A stretch of 64,000 nucleotides of DNA from Chara braunii (lineage: Eukaryota; Streptophyta; Charophyceae; Charales; Characeae), in the NCBI GenBank assembly GCA_003427395.1, contig BFEA01000380.1:378559-442558 (forward strand). Reading direction: 5' to 3'. Below the pieces are notes generated by a model, which worked only from the letters and a program-made list of their open reading frames with translations, did not search any database and was not told where the DNA came from. The first letter of the stretch is position 1. The number at the start of each line of letters is the position of its first letter. Position numbers and translations under genes: made by a program. Positions 32,113-42,480 of the stretch are shown piece after piece.

Positions 32113-33578
32113 TGTGTCTGAGACGACGATGAGGCCGGGGATACGGTTATTTCCGCTANNCTGCGACNGTAGTTGTGCCCGATTTTGAAATTGCTACTGA
32201 TACTAAAACTGCGTTTTGATCATTGTTCCTGCTAGACTACTGGCTCCGTTAAGTCGCATTCCTGTTGATCTGCACCCTCTGTTACGAGCAGCTGTGCATT
32301 ACGGCCCTTGCATGCTTACGTTGGTTATACACTTGCCGTGCACAGGACAGGGAACCATTATATCCGCTTGGTACTGGCATGGTACTTATTGTACGCTTGC
32401 TGTGCTCCTGCCTCCGACCCTACACGGGTGGGGTAGCTGCTGCTATTGCTGACGGTACCGCAGGTGTTGTTGTGTGCCACGACGACTTGCTACAGTATAC
32501 GGAAGGTAGTGCGTACTGGGTTGTGTGCGGGATACTGTGTTCCTTATAAGCAAGCGTCGGGCTGTAGCGTGAGACAAGTATTCGGCCTGCGGGGGAAGGC
32601 TGTCGCTGCCGCTTGGTGGAGCGGTGATGAAGAGTACTGCCACGAATTGCGGACCCGGCTGACAAAGCTGGCCATTAAGGCCTGTTACTTCAGAGGGTTG
32701 GTTCTGGGCACGTTACAGTTGCAGCTACCATATGCCAAATGCTTGCTGCCATTAGGCCCATTCTTGTTGACTGTGTGCGGAGGCTGCAGCAGGCTGCTGC
32801 CGGCGCTGGCCATCGTTGTGTGTCCCGCTGCCTGCTCTAGTTGCATTTGCTGCGGCAACGGCCATCGGACTCAGTATGGGCGAATGCGCTGTTTATTTCG
32901 AAGAGGCGACGGGCTGCGACGTGATGCAACGTGTGAAGGAAGTAAGGGATCGTTGCTGCGAGGGGGGGGGTCGTCAGGGAGCCTACGATGGGTGGTGAAC
33001 GCCCGTTTGGCCTCGGGCTGACTAGCGGCGACTACGCATTTGACCACCATTGCGGAGCCCTCAGGCGCTAAAGACATGAAGACCCTCTCGCGTGAGTTTG
33101 AGCGTACACCTCCTGAGTCTGAGAGTCTCACCCCTTTTTATCCTGTCCTTCTTGCTCTAAGTCTAGTCCTTTGGTCCTGAGAGGAAGGCGGCAGGCGGGC
33201 GTGTGGCCCATAATCCGCGCCAAGACCTTTGTGGGAGGTTGCCCCACCGATTGCGGGAGCTCTGCCGGGGCTCAGGCGGAGTCCTGGAGGCAGAGAACTA
33301 AGTGGTAAACCCTTGATTCCGTTTATAAACCNAACTATAACNCCTACCTGTACATCTCTCTACGCTTGACTGAGTGTATTNTCTGGATCCTGTACTTTGA
33401 TTTTGNTTTNANTGTCAGGACTTAAGTCAGACTGAAGTAAAGGAGTGTNTGTGCAATCTCAGTTTCANTTTTGTTGATTGCCTGAAAGCAGATTCTGAAC
33501 GAAGTGGGTTGCATCTGGGGGGAGGTTGGGAGGAAGGCAGTATTGTGTGCAGATTGACTGGGTCATTAAGGCTGGGAG

Positions 33579-34504
33579 GTCCCCTTAAGTTTAGGGAAGC
33601 CCAACACTTCGTTTATTTTTGGGTTGTATGGAGCCTCAGGCCGCTCTATAAGTTTAGGTAGCTTGAAGCTCTGGAGGCTGGGATGTCCCCATAAGTTTGG
33701 GGAGACTTGGTGCTGTGAATTGCATGAAGGGTCAGGACACTCTATAAGTTTAGGTGTCCTGACTGCTCTGACTTGTAAGGGTTTGACTGTGGGTGACTTT
33801 CAGGGACCCAAGGCGCTCTATAAATTTATGTACCTTGGGTTGCCTCGTTTTATTTGGGGTTCCCTCGGTTTCTTTGGTTTTGAACAAGGAGGTCTGAACC
33901 GCTCTATAAGTCTAGGTGGTTCAGGCCTTCTCCTGTTTTGTTTTGAGGGATTAATTTTGGCAGGGGACAGGCCGCTCTATAAGTTCAGGTAGCCTATCCC
34001 ACTGCCTCGCACAGATTGGATCAGAAAGGAATGAACCTGGCAGAGGATCGGACCGCTGTATAAGTTTAGGTAGTCTGGTCCAATGCCTCGCACATGTTGG
34101 AACCCAATGGATATAACTTGGTTATATTGTATTACTATGTTATTACGAACAGGCTGGTCAGGCCGCTCTATAAGTTTAGGTAGCCTCACTATAGCTTATC
34201 ATAACTGAAGAGAGTATAACTAAAGAGATATAATTGAAAGTAAACTTGGGCAGGCTGAGCAGTGTTATAAGTTGAGCGGCTCAGCCTTATGTCCCTTTGA
34301 AGACTAAGTTCAGATATATATATATAAGCTGGTTATTTAAACCGTTCAGGGCGACCAGAGTGGTCTAGTCAGATGCCCAAAGAAGAAAGAAGTAGTTGTG
34401 CCCTCTGCTTGTGCATACCTGGCTAAGTCAGAACGCTTTATAAGTTTAGGTATTCCGACTTTAGGCCTGACTAAGTTGGGTGCGCTCCGTAAGTTCAGGT
34501 GCCC
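33579..34504 (+). repeat. Array of 12 hairpins with constant core and covarying arms, LTR2
   Basis: Units lie at about 33,579, 33,635, 33,684, 33,731, 33,806, 33,891, 33,964, 34,045, 34,157, 34,252, 34,425 and 34,478. Most carry the core GCTCTATAAGTTTAGGT or a close variant; two have a shortened ATAAGTTT or TTAAGTTT loop. Arms differ completely between units yet pair within each: GTCAGGACAC with GTGTCCTGAC (10 of 10), ACCCAAGG with CCTTGGGT, CTGAACC with GGTTCAG, AGGCTGAGC with GCTCAGCCT. Some others need G-U pairs, as expected for an RNA hairpin or for decay. Spacing is irregular (about 45-170 bases). I know no family with this design. Confidence 0.85.
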
Positions 34505-35406
34505 TGGCCTATGCCTTATGTAAGTTGGGCATGAGGGGATAACTCATTGAGAGATTATGAACTATTGTTTGTTTAAACTGGCTTGGGAGTGGTGAGAGTA
34601 CTTACCTTTGTGGTTTGGCCTGCATGTGGCTGAGGGAGATTACTACTTGGTCTGGGATTCAGGTTGACAGGTAGTTGCTTTAGAGGCTCGCCACATGCTA
34701 GAGCGATAGGAGTTAGGTCAATTCCTACATTTTATGAGCTAACTTTTTTTTTACTTAGATCAATTCTTGCATTTTCTAGGGTCTTTTGTTATACTTGGCT
34801 TTGTATAAATCTTGGCAAGCTACTTTCTCTACGGGAAGCACTGCCGAAATTTCTACGAATCCAAGGAGTTAGTCAACTCTTGACTTGTCAAAGTTCAACT
34901 TATCTATTCTTTATTATCTGACTTAGTAAAAATTTGAAAAGTCTCTTTTTCTAAAGGGAGTGATGCCCAATTTTTTGCTAATTCAAGGAGTTAGACAAAA
35001 TTGGAGTTTGAGAAGTAAGGGTTATTTTCAGATTCTGAACTTAGCCTTGTATAAATTTTGGGATAACACTTTTCTAAAGGGAGTGCTGCCGAAATTTCTG
35101 CAAAACTAAGGAGTTAGTCAAAACTTGTCTAAGTCGAACTCAAGTTGCCTTGTGAGTTCATATTTGACCTAGTATAAATCTGGGAAGTCCCCCTTTCTAA
35201 AGGGAGTGTTGTCCAAATTTCTACTGATTCAGGGAGTTAGACAGAATTTAGCTTTTCAGAGTTGAAGATTATTTTTGTTTTCATATTTGGGCTGATACAA
35301 ACTTTGGAAAGATACTTTTCCTACGAGAAGCGCTGCCGAAATTTTATTGATCTAGAGGAGTAAGATTATATTTTGACAGGTGGCGATTCTGGCAATCCGC
35401 CCTGAA
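33899..35406 (+). other. 1,508-bp segment present in LTR2, absent from LTR1
   Basis: Both edges lie at the 5-mer CTGAA (33,894-33,898 and 35,402-35,406). LTR1 has a single CTGAA at 14,773-14,777 and joins the flanks directly. Deletion in LTR1 by recombination at short homology is the simplest reading, because the hairpin array continues across the left edge. Confidence 0.75.
34770..35385 (+). repeat. Tandem repeat, about 123-bp period, five units
   Basis: Each unit has a T/C-rich TTTCTAAAGGGAGTG(C/T)TG block, then CCGAAATTTCT, then AAGGAGTTAG(T/A)CAA. The AGGAGTTAG words fall near 34,863, 34,986, 35,109, 35,232 and 35,355. Units have diverged from each other. All lie inside the segment missing from LTR1. 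Confidence 0.7.
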
Positions 35407-36480
35407 TAGAAGAGATCAAGCCAGGGTTTGCATTTGCTTTGGGCACTTCCTCGAGGTAGATTTAGGCTTAGCTAGCTAGGAGGATTTCAGTGAGAATATG
35501 TTATGGAGTTGTATTCTCCATACGCTCATGATCTCAGCTTGGGGATTGGCCTGTCATGTGTTACAGGTCGTCTTGATCGTTCGATTCAAGATCAAGAATA
35601 GATTCAGCTTGATCCCTGGAGGATCGTCTTCTGTTATCACTGATAACAGGTCGATTGCCGATTCGTCGGTCTTCGACTCAATTTCAATCCATTTCCCATA
35701 CTCAACCTAAAAGGCTTTAGCCCTGGTGGTTTTTACTGTTTGTTAAGGGTTTCACGCGGACTTTTATTGAATGGCTATTTAACAAAGGTACTGAGTATTT
35801 AATTGAGGCTGATTGGACTGGCAGTTGGGGCTTGCATGGCTAAAGCGAAGGGGTATGAGCATATAGAATGGTTGGGGTTGACTCCGTGTAGTGCGTGTTT
35901 TGTTGCTTGATTCTTGGTGTGGTTGCAGGTATGTCCTGTGACTCAGATTTTGGATTTGGACTGCCTGCGATTCCACATACACATACATGGTTGTGAGGAG
36001 TCCCATTGTGCCTGTGAGAAGTGATCGTCATGACTCTATCCTCTTTTGCATGTATGCGGGGGTATACGTACGATGGGTATTCGAGGGGCCCAAAGGGCTG
36101 TGTTAATAACTGCGTGGAAGTTGGGGCTGAGGGACAGGGAAGACCCTCCTTTCTGCCTAATTGCGTCTTGGGGCTTTCTTAGTCGGACGTTGGTCCTGCG
36201 CCGGGATTCAAGGTCCTTGTCCAGGACATCTCAAGCCCTAGGCCCTGAAGGGGAGGGGTCTCCCCCGGCATAGAACCTATTTACTTTGGCCGGCGGGACA
36301 CTCCGCCTGAAGGGCGGAAATGTCGCGAGGGCAGAACGGCGTGTCCTTCAGCCGTTCAATATCGTGAGGGGTAACCCCTCGCGGTGAGTTCCTTCAGCCA
36401 TTCAATATTGCGAGGGCGAAACCGCGGTTACCACATATGATTGACATCAGTGGTTGGCATAGGGTTGGCCTGCGGCCGCG

Positions 36481-36543
36481 CAGTTTTATATCAGAGCCCT
36501 GCGCGCGACGCCTCGCCGCCCCGGCGTCTAAAAGTTATGGGAC
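36481..36543 (+). promoter_or_regulatory. TATA-bearing module, first copy in LTR2
   Basis: TTTTATATCA, GCGCGCGACGCC and AAAAGTTATGGGA, equivalent to 15,852-15,914. Confidence 0.4.
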
Positions 36544-37079
36544 CACCAGGCTTGCGCGTAGGCGCAGCGCTTGGGATTGTTGTAGGCCGCCGACACCGCC
36601 CATAGAGGGGAAGTGTGTCCCAAGGCTATGGGTTTTTGTTTTAAAGGCCAGGAGACCTTTGCCCTGTCCCCTCTTCTTGGGTTCGTGCGAGTTTTGTTGC
36701 TTCTTAGAAATTTTTATGGTTGGACGTTGTAGTCCGTGGCAGCCGTCAAAGTCAAACCCCTTGACTTTTGCCCAGGCCCCGGGGAGGACTCACCCCTAGG
36801 GCCGCGAGAGAGGACTACCACCATAGGCATGGGCCTGTGTACCACCCACTCTGCATAAGGGTGCAGAAGAGGGTGTGTGGTCNTCAACCGAGCATGGCGG
36901 TTGTCCAGCGTCGAGAGATTAACCCTCAAGGCGCGTGTCAGCCGACACTTGGGTGTCGAATGCGACCCTCGAGATTAACGAGGACCGCGCGAGTATGGGT
37001 ACTACACAGTACGCCATCACTGCGACCGCTTGCGTACGCTCGCATTGCGAGTCGACATAAGTTAGCCCTGCCTCTGCAC

Positions 37080-37141
37080 GATTTTTACATCAAGTCTCGC
37101 GCGCGACGCCCATTTGATTTCCGTATCGAAAAGTTATGGGA
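37080..37141 (+). promoter_or_regulatory. TATA-like module, second copy in LTR2
   Basis: Equivalent to 16,451-16,512, but the TATA-like word reads TTTTTACATCA, so this copy has lost the TATA core. Confidence 0.35.
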
Positions 37142-37696
37142 TGACTACTGAGGGGTTAGGAGCGTTGTCGCGTTGTTTGTGTCGCATTGTTCGTGTGGTG
37201 TCGTTTCGTGCGTATGTGTTTGTGTGTTTTATTTTGGTGTTCGTAGAGTGGTGTGCGCGTGGTGCGTGGGATGCGTCCTAGTCGACCGACGCCGAGCCGC
37301 GCTTGGGACTTCAGCCCCCCAAGATGTCGGTTCGCGTGCGGGTCCGATAGGTGTATTACCGCGCGTACCCCCTATGCTACAGCGAACGAGAAATGCCCTC
37401 GGCTGGTCCACCTCTGCGATTGCAACCGAGTAGCTTTCATATTGTGGACTGGTAGCCCGGCGGGGACACGCCCAACGAAGGGAGGTGACAACTCCTGTAA
37501 GGTAGAGGTAAGTTGTGCCTCGCGTACGCCCTATCATGTCGTAGGGGCTCGCGAGAGGTATGGCTGGCGCACTCGGTCGGAGCGGCCTAAGGAAGCTCCT
37601 TTTGTGCGTTCGTGACAAGGTTGGTCCAACTCCTGCATGACGAGGCCGAGAGGGTCCCGCACTGCCACGCGCGGTGCCGGACCGATGCGCTCGACA

Positions 37697-38794
37697 GCGG
37701 GTCCACTAAAACGCCCTAAAGCCACTGTTTGGCCCACCGACCCAAACCTATGGTTGACAAGCACCGTTACCCGCCACATGAAGGACCTAGCTCTGCTCAT
37801 AACCGTCGTACGCACCACTTCTTACTCCAAAGTCGCGCCTTTACCGAGATTGTGGAAGGATTCTTACTGGAGGGCAAACACCACAAACTGCCCTGCTGTG
37901 CCGCGTGCTACACGGGCTCCAAACCTCCTCAAATAAAAACAAAAGTAAATACTTAAAAAAAAATTAACGGTGTCGATATTGGTCAAACTTGACATCGGGT
38001 ATAGTAGCCATGCCACCCTCCGCGTGAGCATACACGTCATGGTCAAATGTACCGACCAAGAAAAAATTCACTCAGTCCTAGATTAACAAGGATAAAAAGT
38101 TGGTTGGCAATTGTGTCAGCTTTATAACATCAAATAAGATAAAATTATACGCGCTTCAAAACTGCGCGCCAACACACGCCCCACCTTTCCTCTGAACGCA
38201 CGGTTGGTCATAAAAGAATAATATCCGCAACTCGTGCAGTGTACCCAATTTTCGCATCCAATATTTGAATCAAAATCATGTTCCTGACACTTGCAAAGAC
38301 CAGGGTGTATACCCTTGTAAGGGTATTCACACCGAGACCGGTAGGAGTTGCAACTGATCCTACTGGGACCTCAAACGTAGATAGACAGGTAGGAGTGCGA
38401 GTTGAGAAGGTAACCTTTTGTTTCAAGGTCCCAATGGCGAAGACTGATGTAAGTCCCCACTTAGATAGCTATTCGGAGGCTGCTTGTACCAGGGTTTCTC
38501 TAGGTGGTTCCCTCACATACGTGGGAAGCTAGTCATAGGAGACGTCGAGTTTAGTAGGACGAGTAGGCATGTTAGTCGATAGTGGATTGAACCGTAGTTA
38601 TGTTAGCCGAAAGGGATTGAAAAAGAAGTTGCATCTTGGTATGAAGGTGCAAAGTTGAGCGAACCGGTCGTGAGTAAACTCACAGATAATCATGAAATGC
38701 ATGTAGAAGAGTACATTGAAGGGATCTACGCATACTAAGTCTTCCGGTTGGAAGCGGCAACAAAACAAATTCTCGAAATTAAATAATTATTCTA
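37697..38794. other. Flank of the retrotransposon, no supported gene
   Basis: Sequence differs from anything after LTR1, so this is the insertion-site flank. A 75-codon frame at 37,729-37,956 (plus) has a CCAAC-type cysteine pair near its end but no recognisable family. Composition turns AT-rich after 37,930. The only repeat I recognise is the inverted palindromic one at 38,282-38,340. Confidence 0.5.
38282..38340 (-). repeat. Inverted copy of the ATACCCTT-AAGGGTAT dispersed repeat
   Basis: Matches the reverse complement of about 9,914-9,971, including the ACTTGCAAA(G/A)ACCAGGG flank and the 8-bp-arm palindrome (38,309-38,326). Similarity fades on both sides. Confidence 0.6.
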
Positions 38795-38804
38795 TAGTAA
38801 ACTT

Positions 38805-39072
38805 GGCTACCAGAGTGGCCCGGGGTCACTTGCCCGGCCGGGCCAAAAAAAAAAATAATAAAAATAAAAATAAAAATAAAAATAATAATAATTTTAATTT
38901 TGGCGAAGAATTTGGATGTGACCCTAAGGCAAAAGTTGTTGAGTGTATTTTTCTGCATAACATAGTTTTTTTTTTCGGATCTTTTGATTTTTTTTTATTT
39001 TATTTTTTTTGCTGGGACCTCCTTGCACAGGCTGGCCACCCGGGACCCCGGCGGCCCGGCTGGTAGCCTAGG
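38805..39072. mobile_element. Mutator-like MITE, 268 bp
   Basis: The ends are inverted: GGCTACCAG, then GGCCC and GGGGTC on the left, answered by GACCCCGG, GGCCC and CTGGTAGCC on the right. Inside, an A-rich run on the left faces a T-rich run on the right, so nearly the whole element folds back. The 10-mer TAGTAAACTT flanks it at 38,795-38,804 and 39,073-39,082. A 9-11-bp duplication with G-starting terminal repeats fits Mutator-like elements. No coding capacity. Confidence 0.6.
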
Positions 39073-39082
39073 TAGTAAACTT

Positions 39083-39582
39083 ATATTCTAAATTTCAAAT
39101 TTTCATTTCATCTTAAAAAATGTCATTTCAATTTGAAAATTTTTCATCTTACTGAAAAACTCCCATTCCAAGAAAGGGGTATCCCTCCTTATTTGAACTG
39201 CATGCTAGAGATAGAATGAAAGTCTGGACGAGTTCATGAAATATTTTAATTGGACTGTCATTCTATGTAAATACTTTCAGTCATAAATAGGTTAATCCCA
39301 TCTAAATTAGAAGATATTTGTTATAGTAGAATGAAAGTTTAATTAAGACATTTCATAAACTCGTTCAGACTTCCATTCCATCTTGAACAAATAGATGTAC
39401 TTGGAAGGGAAAACTTATATTTAGATGAGAACTTGTCAAATAAGTTTGAAAATTTTAGAATTGGACGAACATAGGAATGATAATTTATAAATATGAAGGA
39501 TTTTTTTTTCATTTATTGAGGGAATTTTTCCGTTGGGGAGGGGGGGGCGGGGGAAGTTGAAAGATTGTTGCAATCCTCAACC
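39083..39582. other. AT-rich sequence, nothing recognised
   Basis: About 500 bases of AT-rich sequence with no long frame. Short inverted words occur (TTTCATTCTA with TAGAATGAAA-like stretches), and a run of T (39,502) and of G (39,540) lies at the right. Confidence 0.4.
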
Positions 39583-40180
39583 CTTATAGTGGAAGACAAC
39601 CTGCCCTTCGACTTGATTTTAGGAATGGACTGGGAACGTCGCGTATGCCGATGTGAAGATGGGCGAACATGAGTGTTGGCTGCACAATCCCAAAAGGGAA
39701 AGAAAACAATGTGGTTGTTCCACAAGTCCGGAGTGAAGTCTACTCTGTCCCTATTTGCGTGAGATCCCCTGCGTTCGCCAGACACGTGGTTAAGGAGAAT
39801 ATAGTCAACCAAGCATTTGCTGCCTACGTCAAACTGGTAACTGAAGGAAAACAAATGGAAGAGGTGATATCGCCCCAAGTAGAGAATTTGTTTAAAGAGT
39901 TCGAAAACGTGGGAGGGAACCCAACAGGTGTAGTGAAAAAAATATTAAGCACCGGATTGAAATCGAACCCAGAACGACGAAGGGCCCCGTGTATAAAATC
40001 TTTCCTAAAGAGTTGGACAAATTGCGTGAGAAGCTCGATGAGTTTCTAAAGAAGGGGACGGATTAAGCCTAGCTCATCTCCCTATGGCGCACTGGTTTTA
40101 TTCTTGCCGAAGAAAGAAGGTGAATTGCGCATGCGTATTGACTATAGTCCATAGGGGATTGAACGAGATAATTGTCAAGA
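39583..40180 (+). pseudogene. pol: Second gypsy pol remnant: protease end and RT start
   Basis: VEDNLPFDLILGMDWERR (about 39,588-39,642) is the typical C-terminal strand of a gypsy protease. After several frame changes the RT N-terminus is readable: IEIEPRTTKGPVYKIFPKEL, KLREKLDEFLKKG, SSPYGALVLFLPKKEG, LRMRIDY and LNEIIVK. This is a different, more canonical gypsy lineage than the large element. It is broken by frameshifts and stops, has no LTR nearby, and is cut at 40,180 by an insertion. Confidence 0.75.
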
Positions 40181-41288
40181 AGCTCTGGTAGAGATTGAGT
40201 ATCGGGACATAGGGGGAAGGCATATAAGGTTGGGTTGTCAAAACCACTATCGCAGGTTGTTTTTCTTTGGTTTGAATGTTTGTAGGATCCAAGGCTGTGT
40301 TGGCTGTTGAACTCCATGTTCGCAAGTGGGGGTCTTAAGAATGATTTACGATTCTGGAGATTCCTGAACACTCATTTAAGACAACTCAATCGCCAATATA
40401 CTTAATGATCTGTGGCTGTCCGATGCCAGAACGACGCTGGCCGGAGCTGGGGTGTTGCCCTGTAACCTGCTGATGCAAGAGTGTGAGGCCTGGTAGAGAG
40501 ATCTGGGGATGTTTTGGGGCAGGCATTCCAAGGGACAACCAAGGGTTATTGCTGAGACGACGGTGGTCGGAGCTGGGGTGAGTCGTGTTGCCCTGTAACC
40601 TAGCATGATGGGGGCGAGAGACCTGGAAGAGCTAGGTAGGAAGTAAGATAGTGCGGGAGAGTTATAGAAGGGTTGTTAAGAATTAATAGGTTTTTGAGTA
40701 TTTGTAGGATCTCTGTGGTGGCCTGGTGTGTTCTGGCCAGACCTTTTTTCTGAAGGATGTCGTGGCAATTTCCGAAGTAGCTCAAAATGTTTCTAGACAA
40801 AAAACGACATATCATCAAAGGGCGTTCTTGCTCAGTTAATCCCCTGGTTTCCAGGATAATCAATGCTGGCAGGGGGAGGTCTTCTTAATTTTTACTCAAA
40901 AAAGAGGTGAGCGGGAGAAGTAGATGGTTGGATATCAAGTGTTCTACTACTAGTGAGTGGGCTAGCTTGTAGGATGAAAATAGGGTACAGCAGCAACGAA
41001 GATCGTGGCTCTGTTGCAGTAAGTCTTGCCGGAGCGAGGTAAAGAGGATTGATGGAGGGGTTTCTGAGTCATTTTCAAATTTTGCCTATTTTTGAAGTCT
41101 GTTGTAGTATTATTCTAAGTAGCTCAAATTTTCTTAGCCAAAGCCGGGTAATGGCCCCGGTATCTCAAGCTTTTGAACTTCTATGTAAATTTTCATATGG
41201 GACGCTGGGCCCGGTTCCCAGCACGTGTTGTTCCCCACGAATAGATTATAGCCTTGTTCCCATTAAAAAAAAAAAAAAAAAAAAAAAA
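40181..41288 (+). mobile_element. Poly(A)-tailed insertion inside the RT remnant
   Basis: RT coding sequence stops after LNEIIVKK and resumes 1.1 kb later with NYEPLSRIDDLLDRV, so the intervening DNA is an insertion. It ends in 24 A (41,265-41,288), which points to target-primed retroposition (a LINE or SINE fragment, or a processed transcript). It contains two related segments around CGGAGCTGGGGTG and TTGCCCTGTAACCT (40,430 and 40,560). No coding domain is recognised. A target-site duplication is hard to define because the site itself is A-rich. Confidence 0.65.
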
Positions 41289-42480
41289 CTATGAGCCATT
41301 GTCGCGAATAGATGACTTGTTGGACAGAGTGCAAGGCTGTAATTATTTTTCAAAGATAGATTTGAAGTCAGGCTACCATCAGATTGAGGTAGAGCCCGCA
41401 AACGAGCACAAGATAACTTTTAGGACCCGTTATGGTCACTATGGGTTTGCAGTATTGTCGTTTAGGCTGACAAATGCTCCTGCCACATTTCAGAGATGCA
41501 TGAACGATCTCTTTAGGGCATGGTCAGATAAGTTCGTTGAAGTTCGTTGTTGTGGACTTATACGATATTTTGATTTTCAGTAAAATATTGGAAGAACAAC
41601 AAAAACACCTTCGTCTAATTCTAAGTAAGTTGCGTGAGGCTAAGTTCAAGTTAAACCCGAAGAAGTGCAAGTGGGCTAAGAGCACAGTTTTATATCTCGA
41701 ACATGTTGTAGACTTAGATGGAGTTAGATAGAAGGATGCGAAAATAAAAGCGATTAGGAACTAGCCGGCCCCGCATACGCTTACAGAACTACGTTCATTC
41801 CTAGGTCTGACCAACTACTGTCGAAAGTTCGTGCGTACTGAAAAAAGAGACCGTTTGGGCGTGGGATAAGGACTGGACCTCCATGTTAAAAAAACTAAAG
41901 AAGTGCTTCATCGAGTACTCGGTCCTTTAGATAGCAGATTCGTCTCTTTCGTTCATTGTCACGATTAATGCAAGCCAATATGGCATTGACACTATTTTCT
42001 AATATAATGATGGAGAGGGTTATAGGCCCGTCAAGTTCATGTCATGCAGACTTCCGAGTGAGAAAGTTGCCGCCTCGATGTATGAGGGAGAGTTGTACGC
42101 ACTTAGACAGGCGTTATACCACTGGCGACATTATCTCCTAGGCCGACACTTCAAAGTATATTCTGATCACGAAACACTTTGATGGTTGAAAACGCAGGCC
42201 CGGATGACTCCTAAGTTGACTAGGTGGGCTGCGACAATCGACTAGTATGACTTCGAACTAAAGCCAATCGAAGGCACATATAACATCGTTGCCGACGCCT
42301 TGAGTAGGCGCACAGACTTCTTCGGCACAATAGTGACGTACCTAGACGCAGGCGCCGACCTCCAGCAGAAAATCAAGGCCGCATATGTGAAGGATCCTGT
42401 CTATAGCGACTTGGTTAAGAAGGTACACATTGTGCCAGGCGAAGTCCCGGATTACTGAATGGTCGACAAACTGTTGTTTG
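41289..42480 (+). pseudogene. pol: Second gypsy pol remnant: RT and RNase H
   Basis: RT motif A reads FSKIDLKSGYHQIEV and motif B LTNAPATFQRCMNDLF. The catalytic box is damaged: a frameshift at about 41,540 leaves DLYDILIFSK where YLDDILIFS-like sequence is usual. The thumb block TELRSFLGLTNYCRKFVR follows. RNase H is readable as INASQYGID, YEGELYALRQALYHWRHYLL, FKVYSDHETL and YNIVADALSRR, giving the D-E-D-D set, with TGA and TAG stops between. Similarity ends near 42,480, before any integrase, so the 3' part is lost. Confidence 0.8.

Larger units (their letters stand above)
12992..37696 (+). mobile_element. Giant Ty3/gypsy-type LTR retrotransposon, LTR to LTR
   Basis: This is a complete LTR-internal-LTR structure of about 24.7 kb. 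LTR1 ends in CA at 17,067 and is followed after two bases by a tRNA-Asp primer-binding site. LTR2 follows a strong polypurine tract and ends in CA at 37,696, where similarity to LTR1 stops. The internal region reads Gag1, protease, RT, RNase H, integrase, Gag2 and a 5-kb non-coding tract. Protease-RT-RNase H-integrase is the Ty3/gypsy order. A second Gag-like reading frame after pol is not part of the standard layout. Because LTR1 is preceded by the internal region of another unit, no target-site duplication can be tested. Gag1, RT and integrase all carry stops or frameshifts, so this copy is not autonomous as written. LTR1 and LTR2 differ by a 1,508-bp indel and scattered substitutions. Confidence 0.85.
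32113..37696 (+). repeat. LTR2 (3' LTR, 5.58 kb)
   Basis: It begins TGTGTC after the polypurine tract and ends CGACA at 37,696. There the match to LTR1 stops, and the sequence after it (GCGGGTCCAC) differs from the primer site after LTR1. It is 1,508 bp longer than LTR1 because of the segment 33,899-35,406. It contains 12 constant-core hairpins, five 123-bp tandem repeats and two TATA-bearing modules. LTRs this long are unusual. No reading frame in it has recognisable protein content. Confidence 0.75.

Noticed and set aside
14460-34504. CRISPR-like appearance of the constant core with variable flanks
   Set aside because: The variable parts are inverted copies of each other around the core, spacing is irregular, and the context is a eukaryotic LTR without cas genes.
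37729-37956. 75-codon frame after LTR2
   Set aside because: Short, no recognised family and no supporting context; noted only as part of the flank.
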